26,316 nucleotides of DNA, taken from IMG/VR virus record IMGVR_UViG_3300032116_001150, positions 1 to 26,316 of that record; one strand, written 5' to 3'. The DNA is from a virus. Position numbers and translations under genes: made by a program. How positions within the stretch are numbered: the stretch's first letter is position 1; each line of letters begins with the position of its first letter. The notes below the pieces were generated by a model, which had not been told where the DNA came from, did not search any database, and saw nothing but the letters and a program-made list of their open reading frames with translations. Positions 20,784 through 26,013 of this stretch are shown piece by piece.

Positions 20784-21674
20784 ACCCGAATGATGCCGAT
20801 GCCGTCGATGATGGGGTTGCGCCGGCTGAGCGGGAAGTTGGCCAAGATTTCCTCCCATCGGCATACCGTTGTTGGACATCGTGTACTCGGCCGTGAGCCC
20901 TGGGTACAGCGTGAAGTTCCGCGCGAGCTGCGCTTGGCGCTCTTGCTCACGCACGGCGCTGTACGAATCGAAAGCCGCCGACAACGCAGGGAACGCGCGC
21001 TGAACCAACTCTGGGCTCGCGGTCTTCATGTAGAGCTCGACGACGCGGCGTGCGGCCCCGACCGAAGCGCGTTTAAAGAGGCGGCGCCCTGCAAGCGCAC
21101 CGGCCAACCCCGCGCCAAGGCCCAAAACGGGCTGAATAGAGTACGAGAGCATCGCGCCGCGCCGAAGATTATCCATGTCTTCCTGATTCCGCTCAGTGCC
21201 CCCCGCTTGCTGCAACAGACGCTTGCCCTCCTTCCATGCCGTGTGCTCTGAGAGCAACGTCGGCGCTGCCGAAAGCGCAAGCGCCACGGGCGCGGCCCCA
21301 TGGCGCAGCCAAGGCCGCTTCACAGAGGCGCCTGCCGCGCCTGCCGCCGCTGCGTAGAGCGGGGACAGCATGTGCGCGGCCCCCGCCATCCGATTTTGTA
21401 CAAGAGGCCCCCACCACTTTCGCTCTACCGCGTCATGGCCAAGCTCATGCGCAAGTAAGGGGACATGGTTCTTCAACTCCGGGTGCAATGTAACTTTGTG
21501 CTGCCCGAACGCAGGGCTACGATAGCCACCCAGCTCTTCTTGCTCGTCGTATTCCACCGGAACTTGCGCCTTCGCACGCAGACGCGCAAGAACGCGCTCG
21601 TCTCCGTCTTGAAATGGCGCCAGCTCATTCAGCTGCGCGCGGACTTTGGTCAGGCGCGCATCGGCAGAGCTCAC
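20781..21674 (-). CDS. Membrane-associated zincin (HELGH metallopeptidase-like)
   Basis: The ATG at 21674 overlaps the stop of the pyrophosphatase-like gene, so translation is coupled. The product has 297 residues. HELGH at 76-80 is an HExxH zinc site with Glu77 as base. LLSEHTAWKEG (~141-150) supplies E143 as a candidate third ligand, as in other phage zincins with an SE..A helix. Two or three hydrophobic Ala/Gly-rich stretches (~96-117, ~126-142, ~178-195) suggest membrane association. The C-terminus is Gln/Pro/His-rich (PHHRRHRHHSG). It probably cleaves a protein at or near the host membrane or in the virion; the substrate is unknown. YMKTASPELV lies near residue 216. Confidence 0.7.
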   Translation of the reverse strand: MSSADARLTKVRAQLNELAPFQDGDERVLARLRAKAQVPVEYDEQEELGGYRSPAFGQHKVTLHPELKNHVPLLAHELGHDAVERKWWGPLVQNRMAGAAHMLSPLYAAAAGAAGASVKRPWLRHGAAPVALALSAAPTLLSEHTAWKEGKRLLQQAGGTERNQEDMDNLRRGAMLSYSIQPVLGLGAGLAGALAGRRLFKRASVGAARRVVELYMKTASPELVQRAFPALSAAFDSYSAVREQERQAQLARNFTLYPGLTAEYTMSNNGMPMGGNLGQLPAQPAQPHHRRHRHHSG

Positions 21675-22429
21675 AGCGTCACGCTGCCTTCGAGGGGCAT
21701 TGACCCATTCGAAGACTCCGTCCCTGTGCTCGTCGTCTTCGCGTCGGCGCGATCAAAGACGCGCATGAGTCGGTCCTCGATCGACGCCTCTTCAGCGGGC
21801 GTCTGGCGATCGGGGTTGGGAGCGGCCACTACGTGGCCGCGAATCAGCTTGTCGATGTCCGCCTGCTTGAGGTCACTCAGCTTGTAGCGCGCGAGCACGG
21901 TCTTGAGCGCCGCTTCCTTTCGCGCAGCAGTGAGCAAACCCCGCTCAGCCGAAGCCGCGCGCTTCAAACGCGTGACGAAGTGCGCGGCCACGTCGCTGGA
22001 AGCCTTCATCTGTGCCGTCTTCACGTAGCGCTCCTTCTTCTTCAACTCGAACTTCTCCAGCGCTTCGCGCAGATGCTCCATGTCCCGAAAGACTCGACGC
22101 GCGTGGATCTCTTCGCCGTAAAGACGATAGATCGCCTCGCGCTCAGCGTCCGTGACGCCCACGAGGAACTTCGTTTCGTCGAGCTCCATTCCGCCTTCGG
22201 TGCGCGGCTTGAGCTTCTGGAAGGCTTCGTAGTGGCCCGTGGGTTCGTCGCCGACGAACGCATCGAGCCCCTCTCCATCCTCGCCCTTGAGCCCGGGAAA
22301 GTACCCGTAGTCGCACGGGTAGACGAAGCGCTTCTCTCCGCCATCTGGACGCGGCCAGACCTTGACCGTCCCCTTGGGTCGGTCAATGAAGAAATTCACG
22401 GTGGAGAATCGCTTACGCATCAGCGCCAT
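21671..22429 (-). CDS. Inorganic pyrophosphatase-like (phage InPase) protein with helical C-terminus
   Basis: The ATG at 22429 is six nt after a TATACT box; an ATG three codons later is an alternative. Of 252 residues, ~8-70 resemble the phage inorganic pyrophosphatase domain described in polyvalent proteins: FFIDRPKGTVKVWPRPDG, YPCDYGYFPGLKG and DGEGLDAFVGDEP. The last corresponds to the family I signature D-x-D-P-x-D, but here it is D51-G-E53-G-L-D56, with Glu for one Asp and Gly for Pro. The domain is shorter than cellular enzymes. Residues ~110-252 are charged and helical with VKTAQMKAS. It may hydrolyse PPi or a related phosphate compound, or be altered. The stop overlaps the zincin start. 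Confidence 0.72.
   Translation of the reverse strand: MALMRKRFSTVNFFIDRPKGTVKVWPRPDGGEKRFVYPCDYGYFPGLKGEDGEGLDAFVGDEPTGHYEAFQKLKPRTEGGMELDETKFLVGVTDAEREAIYRLYGEEIHARRVFRDMEHLREALEKFELKKKERYVKTAQMKASSDVAAHFVTRLKRAASAERGLLTAARKEAALKTVLARYKLSDLKQADIDKLIRGHVVAAPNPDRQTPAEEASIEDRLMRVFDRADAKTTSTGTESSNGSMPLEGSVTL
22114..22123 (+). repeat. CGCCGTAAAG motif, copy 5
   Basis: Lies antisense inside the minus-strand pyrophosphatase-like gene, so here it is not explained by the AVK codons. Confidence 0.6.
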
Positions 22430-22435
22430 ACGGAA

Positions 22436-22441
22436 AGTATA
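22436..22441 (-). promoter_or_regulatory. Leaderless-type -10 TATACT for pyrophosphatase-like gene
   Basis: TATACT on the minus strand stands exactly 6 nt before the ATG at 22429. It is 17 bp from the opposing TACACT box of the divergent gene. Confidence 0.6.
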
Positions 22442-22442
22442 C

Positions 22443-22469
22443 CTGCAAGTTCAAGAGCTACACTTGCAG
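22443..22469. promoter_or_regulatory. Inverted repeat between divergent -10 boxes
   Basis: CTGCAAG (22443-22449) and CTTGCAG (22463-22469) are perfect 7-bp arms 13 bp apart. The arms abut or overlap the two leaderless -10 boxes, so a dimeric repressor could control both genes. No regulator is identified. Confidence 0.4.
22459..22464 (+). promoter_or_regulatory. Leaderless-type -10 TACACT for gene at 22471
   Basis: TACACT lies exactly 6 nt before the ATG at 22471, and no Shine-Dalgarno site is present. Confidence 0.6.
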
Positions 22470-22470
22470 C

Positions 22471-23676
22471 ATGCCTTCTCCGGTTGCCCTCTCGAAGTTC
22501 GTGGCGGCCCTGAAAATTGCCGCTGATTCCGAAGAGGAATCATCCCACGTTGGTCGGAATCTCGCGATGGGGGGAGCCGCGATGGCTCCATTTCTAGGGG
22601 CTATCGGACAGCAATCCGTGAAGCACGATCCCCTCCTTAACGAGAGCATCCAGCGGCACAAGACGCTGGCGGAGCTAGCGCGCCGCGCGCGCACTGGCGA
22701 CGTCCTCGTCACCAGCAAGCCCTCCGGCTCGTTCTGGAAATCGTTCATCCGGCCGCTGACCGGGTCTGAGTTCTATCACGTACAACCCGTCGTGGGTCGC
22801 CGAGGCGGGCAGGGCACCACGACGTCAGCAGGATCCTTTTCGGATCCCTCTTACGCGCAGGACACCCGCCAACAGCTTCGGCAACAATCCAGCAAGATTC
22901 CTGCTGAGATGAAACATCTCGGCTACGAAGACGCCGTTCTACTTCGCCCCAACAAGAAGCTGACCCCCGAACAGAAGCGTGTCTTCATCAAGGACATGAT
23001 GGGGCGCGCGCAGGCACCGTACAACACGGGAAACGCCGTAAAGACATGGCTGCACGACCTATTCGTGCCTAAGCTCGAAAGCCTGCAAAAAGGGAAAGAC
23101 CTCCCTGTCTGTGAGGGAGGAGTGTGTTCGTCGGCCCCCGCCATGGCCTACAACAAAGCGGGCATCCAAGTCGCCAAGGGCAAAGCCCAACGGAATGCGT
23201 TCCCCGGCGACTTTCTTCGCTCTGACGCTCTTCGCCCCGTGGGCGCGGTGGTGAAGAGCCCGTACTCCAAGGCTGTTGCTTTGCGAAAAGCTACGCCCTG
23301 GTTGGCCCGGGGTGCGGTCGGTGCGGGCCTCGCAGGGGGGATCTACGCCACAAGCGAAGACCCCGCCCTTCTCGGCGCCGTCCCAGGCGTTGTGGCAGGA
23401 AGCGCGCTGGGGGGAAAGCTCGAACAAGTGCTGCGCGGCAAAAAGGCGCCGGTACAGTCTATCCACGGGGGACTCATCGCCACCCTGATGGAAGCACGAA
23501 AGGGAGCCCGAAGGCGCCTCCTTCATCGCGCGCTCACCGGCCGCATTCCCGGGGCCCTACTCGGCGGAGGACTGGCGTACGGGGCTAGCCGAGCGTTGCA
23601 GGGCGCCCTCCGCCGCCCGTCGCCTTCCGAGGGGACAGGCGCTCCGCCCGTCGCGCAGCCCGCTCGTACGGGTTAG
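22471..23676 (+). CDS. Permuted papain-like (YiiX/NlpC-P60 type) protein with membrane tail
   Basis: The gene encodes 401 residues with a leaderless-type start. GDVLVTS (76-82), FYHVQPVVG (101-109, H103) and GVCSSAPAMAYNKAG (217-231, C219) follow the order of circularly permuted NlpC/P60 enzymes of the YiiX/YaeF group, in which the His precedes the nucleophilic Cys. PGDFLRSD (245-252) is the typical closing segment. Such enzymes cut or form amide, ester or thioester bonds in lipids, peptides or cell wall; the substrate here is unknown. The C-terminal third has Gly/Ala-rich hydrophobic stretches (~279-292, ~302-315, ~360-375), suggesting membrane association. N-terminal LKIAADSEEES contains the recurrent K-x-A motif. 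Its end overlaps a convergent gene by 92 nt. Confidence 0.7.
   Translation: MPSPVALSKFVAALKIAADSEEESSHVGRNLAMGGAAMAPFLGAIGQQSVKHDPLLNESIQRHKTLAELARRARTGDVLVTSKPSGSFWKSFIRPLTGSEFYHVQPVVGRRGGQGTTTSAGSFSDPSYAQDTRQQLRQQSSKIPAEMKHLGYEDAVLLRPNKKLTPEQKRVFIKDMMGRAQAPYNTGNAVKTWLHDLFVPKLESLQKGKDLPVCEGGVCSSAPAMAYNKAGIQVAKGKAQRNAFPGDFLRSDALRPVGAVVKSPYSKAVALRKATPWLARGAVGAGLAGGIYATSEDPALLGAVPGVVAGSALGGKLEQVLRGKKAPVQSIHGGLIATLMEARKGARRRLLHRALTGRIPGALLGGGLAYGASRALQGALRRPSPSEGTGAPPVAQPARTG
23034..23043 (+). repeat. CGCCGTAAAG motif, copy 6
   Basis: Coding, read as NAVKT in the papain-like gene. Confidence 0.6.
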
Positions 23677-23974
23677 CCCAGTACCCTACTGCGTAATCGG
23701 CCCACCAATAACGCAGAAAGAACAACACACCCTCTCTACGAAACTGCTGCACGTGCTCCAGCTCGTGCCTACGCACAACCGCTGTGAACGCACGGGTCGA
23801 AACGACGTAAACATCGTTTCCAAGCGCAAAAGCGAGCGTGCCTTCGAATAGCTCTCGCGCCCTCCGATCTTGAGGTACATAGACGGCGACGCCCTCAACG
23901 TGCTTCAAGAGGCGAAAGGCGTAGCGCCGACGCAAGTTTGCGTTGAAGAGAGCCGAAAGAACCGCAGAAACCAC
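23585..23974 (-). CDS. Small zincin (HELEH...NPYE)
   Basis: The start is the GTG at 23974, with an ideal GGAGGAG five nt upstream; the TAG of the preceding gene lies within that site. Longer in-frame versions would only shadow the preceding gene. The product has 129 residues. After a hydrophobic N-terminus, HELEH at 70-74 gives the HExxH zinc site, and GYWANPYERAAR (97-108) provides E104 as the probable third ligand, a layout shared with DUF4157-like peptidase domains. FFLRYWWADYAVGY between them is aromatic-rich. It is a minimal one-domain metalloprotease with a Gly-rich tail. The last 30 codons overlap the convergent papain-like gene. The substrate is unknown; it may act on host or virion proteins. 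Confidence 0.72.
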   Translation of the reverse strand: MVSAVLSALFNANLRRRYAFRLLKHVEGVAVYVPQDRRARELFEGTLAFALGNDVYVVSTRAFTAVVRRHELEHVQQFRREGVLFFLRYWWADYAVGYWANPYERAARRAERLSPRKATGGGGRPATLG

Positions 23975-23976
23975 GG

Positions 23977-24201
23977 CTACTCCTCCGCCCGAACCGCCGT
24001 CGTCCGCCCGCACCGTGGGCACAGCGGGTGTAGGCGCTTCGTCTCGATGCAGAACACAACATCTTCCTCGGGCGCGCAGCACGCCGTGAAGACGTGAGAA
24101 CAGGCGCAACGCACCTGTTGGGACTCCCCATCATCCACGATAACGGTGAAGATGGGCTCTGATGAAGATGGGAGAATCATGCAATCGACGACAGGCGGCA
24201 T
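23977..24201 (-). CDS. Small Cys-rich zinc-binding protein
   Basis: The ATG at 24201 has TAAATT exactly six nt upstream and GAGG further up; an internal ATG at 24180 lacks both. The 74-residue product contains C32xC34xH36, C41C42, C50 and C61PRC64G, probably one or two zinc sites, after a short strand-forming N-terminus. No specific family is recognised; it could bind nucleic acid or protein like other small zinc ribbons. The stop codon sits inside the Shine-Dalgarno site of the following zincin gene, so both are coupled. Confidence 0.65.
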   Translation of the reverse strand: MPPVVDCMILPSSSEPIFTVIVDDGESQQVRCACSHVFTACCAPEEDVVFCIETKRLHPLCPRCGRTTAVRAEE

Positions 24202-24207
24202 GTGGTG

Positions 24208-24213
24208 AATTTA
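24208..24213 (-). promoter_or_regulatory. Leaderless-type -10 TAAATT for zinc protein gene
   Basis: TAAATT on the minus strand stands 6 nt before the ATG at 24201. GAGG directly upstream of it would be too far for normal ribosome binding. Confidence 0.45.
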
Positions 24214-24239
24214 CCTCAAACGGTAAACTCGCACAAGTT

Positions 24240-24728
24240 TCACCCATGGCTGCGCGTCGTGTTCAAGTACCCCGAGCTGAGGCCTCCCCAGGCCGATTCC
24301 ATGTTGCGCTGCGTCTTCACCGCGCGCGCCATGGTCATGAACTGGTTTCGCATCCAGTCGGCCCACTGCTGGTAGAGCGCCTGCTTGTCGTCGATCCCGA
24401 TCGGCTGCACGTTGCCGTCCTGAACGGTGGCTTGGTTGCGCAGCTGGCGCATGCCCTCAGAGAGCATCAGATGCGAGATCGCGCCGTAGAGCGTCAGGGC
24501 ACGCGGAATCGACGCCATCCCGAGGCTCGTGACAGGCGTCATGACGTTGTACAGGTCGACCGCATGCCCCAGAGCCGCGTCAATGTCCGCGTCCGAGAAC
24601 TCGACGTTGTCGAGCAGGACATTGAGCGTGCCCGTGTCCTTGACCGGACCCGGGTAGTCCCGCATGAAACGCCGCACTTCAGCGCGCGTCGGGAAAGCTG
24701 ACGTGACGGGGTAGCCTACGACGGTCAT
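24240..24728 (-). CDS. Structural protein, possible head-tail connector
   Basis: The ATG at 24728 lies five nt after a TATTCT box. The 162-residue product has a short N-terminal strand and turn, then helices: FPTRAEVRRFMRDYPG, VEFSDADIDAALGHAVDLYN, SIPRALTLYGAISHLMLSEGMRQLRN, and a C-terminal helical region with YQQWADWMRNQFMTMARAVK. The pattern of an acidic D-x-D-I helix followed by a long Ala/Leu helix resembles HK97 gp6-like connector proteins and adaptor proteins of myoviruses. This is a fold-level guess without a diagnostic motif. It belongs to a minus-strand set of structural-looking genes reading away from the right edge. Confidence 0.65.
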   Translation of the reverse strand: MTVVGYPVTSAFPTRAEVRRFMRDYPGPVKDTGTLNVLLDNVEFSDADIDAALGHAVDLYNVMTPVTSLGMASIPRALTLYGAISHLMLSEGMRQLRNQATVQDGNVQPIGIDDKQALYQQWADWMRNQFMTMARAVKTQRNMESAWGGLSSGYLNTTRSHG

Positions 24729-24733
24729 ACCCA

Positions 24734-24739
24734 AGAATA
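24734..24739 (-). promoter_or_regulatory. Leaderless-type -10 TATTCT for connector-like gene
   Basis: TATTCT on the minus strand stands 5 nt before the ATG at 24728 and directly follows the preceding gene's stop codon. Confidence 0.5.
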
Positions 24740-25183
24740 CTACCCGGAGGATCCTTCCGCGAAGTCCTCCGCTGACGGCTGAGCCGGGGCCTGCGGCGGC
24801 TGCATCTTATGAAGAAGATGCTTCCCCGCCGAGTAGGCCGCCAGCCCCCCAAGCCCAGCTCCGAGGCCGTGGAGACCCAAGCTCTTCAGCGCCGTGTTGC
24901 GCGCGGACCTGTAGCGATCCCCCGCCGAAGAAGCACCGGCGAGCGCCGCGCGCTCCGCTTCGTGCATCAGGCGACGGCGCATCAGCGCTTGCTCGACGTC
25001 GCCGAGCAGCCCTCCCAGCTTGGGCGACGGCGGAGGCGCTGACGTGGTCGGCGCGACAGAAGGCGCGGGCGGCAGTGCGGGCGCCCCAGGCGCTGCGCTG
25101 CTGGGCATCACCTTGGTGCGCGGCTGCGCGGAGTAGCCCATCTGCTCGTCCGCTGACTTCAGGAGGTACTCGTAGGAGTTCAT
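24740..25183 (-). CDS. Pro-rich protein with C-terminal hydrophobic segment
   Basis: The ATG at 25183 follows TTGAGG with four-nt spacing, and that site overlaps the stop of the upstream gene, so the pair is coupled. The 147-residue product opens with MNSYEYLLKSADEQMGY, an amphipathic helix, followed by a Pro/Ala/Ser linker (~27-54), a charged helix (~60-95), and a Gly-rich hydrophobic stretch HGLGAGLGGLAAYSAGKHLL (~104-123). The C-terminus is Pro/Gln-rich. No family is recognised. The short N-terminal helix recalls capsid-targeting peptides of some phages in character only. Membrane or glycine-zipper assembly is plausible for the hydrophobic part. Confidence 0.65.
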   Translation of the reverse strand: MNSYEYLLKSADEQMGYSAQPRTKVMPSSAAPGAPALPPAPSVAPTTSAPPPSPKLGGLLGDVEQALMRRRLMHEAERAALAGASSAGDRYRSARNTALKSLGLHGLGAGLGGLAAYSAGKHLLHKMQPPQAPAQPSAEDFAEGSSG

Positions 25184-25189
25184 TGCGCC

Positions 25190-25987
25190 TCAAGCGTACG
25201 GGAATTCCGCCGCACGCATCACGTCGATGTTGAAGAATCCGGTGAGAGGCGCGCTCGTCGTGATGAGGAGCCCCTGTCCCGGATGAACCAGCTGCTTCAC
25301 GTCGGTGTACGCGATGTCGACCGCGCTGGGGGTGAGCCCGCTGAAGACGAAGATACCGACCGCCTCTCCGAGCACGGGGGTCAGATCCGCTTCCAAGCGC
25401 ACGCGCTGCACGGTGACCGTGAACGGACCCGGAAGCAACACGTTGAAGCGCGCTGAGAAGCCCAAGATCCACATCGGGAAGGGGTTCTCCAGCTGCACGA
25501 AGCCTGCGTTGCCGTTGGTCGGCACCGTCCAGAGGTACTGTGAGCCCTCTCGAACGGGGTCCGCTCCGCCCGTAAACGCGAGCGGCCCAATCGCCGAAAC
25601 AACGGACAGGCCCGTTCCATTCGCCCGCGCGGCGATAGCGAACGCGGGGGAGCTATACGCGGTAAAGGCGTTGACCGCAGCGGCCACTTCCAGGGCTGTC
25701 GCGAGCACAGCAATCGCGCTGCGCCGCAGCAGCACACGAATCGCCGCGCCGACCTGGGTCACCGTCGTCGCGCTCACGACGACGCCCGCGCCCGCGTCGA
25801 CGTACTCGATGGTCAAGCCGTTGGACGCAGTGCCGTAGAGCTTCGAAGCGAAGTAGACGATCGCGTTCGGGCCCAAACCCGGATCGACCGTACGTCGCGC
25901 TCGCCCGTATTCGGTGCCGTCGAACCCGCCGGTTCCTGACACCGCGTACTGAATCATGAACTTGTGGCCGACCGCGCTCGGATACAT
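25190..25987 (-). CDS. Structural protein carrying the sheath-type beta module
   Basis: The gene encodes 265 residues. No strong Shine-Dalgarno site precedes the ATG at 25987, but TACTAT lies 11 nt upstream. Residues ~52-126 (SNGLTIEYVDAGAG..., ALEVAAAVNAF) match the module found twice in the protein at 12334 and once in the sheath insertion: strand with NG-L/I-T-I, Gly turn, second strands, then an Ala/Asn helix. The C-terminal half (~145-265) is beta-rich, with FTVTVQRVRLEADL and LLITTSAPLTGFFNIDVM. It is probably a virion surface, fibre or tail protein. Its stop lies within the ribosome site of the downstream gene. Confidence 0.7.
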   Translation of the reverse strand: MYPSAVGHKFMIQYAVSGTGGFDGTEYGRARRTVDPGLGPNAIVYFASKLYGTASNGLTIEYVDAGAGVVVSATTVTQVGAAIRVLLRRSAIAVLATALEVAAAVNAFTAYSSPAFAIAARANGTGLSVVSAIGPLAFTGGADPVREGSQYLWTVPTNGNAGFVQLENPFPMWILGFSARFNVLLPGPFTVTVQRVRLEADLTPVLGEAVGIFVFSGLTPSAVDIAYTDVKQLVHPGQGLLITTSAPLTGFFNIDVMRAAEFPYA

Positions 25988-25998
25988 CTCAAAAGGGA

Positions 25999-26004
25999 AT
26001 AGTA
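25999..26004 (-). promoter_or_regulatory. -10-like TACTAT, 11 nt before gene at 25987
   Basis: TACTAT on the minus strand stands 11 nt before the ATG, the same spacing as at the thymidine kinase gene and the gene at 18889. Confidence 0.4.
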
Positions 26005-26013
26005 GCTACGTCG

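Noticed and set aside
20685-21251. Plus-strand frame opposite the HELGH zincin
   Set aside because: The zincin has a catalytic motif and coupling to its upstream gene; the plus frame has neither.
23975-24109. N-terminal extension of the small zincin to an ATG at 24109
   Set aside because: It would fully overlap the Cys-rich gene in another frame, while the GTG at 23974 has a near-perfect ribosome site.
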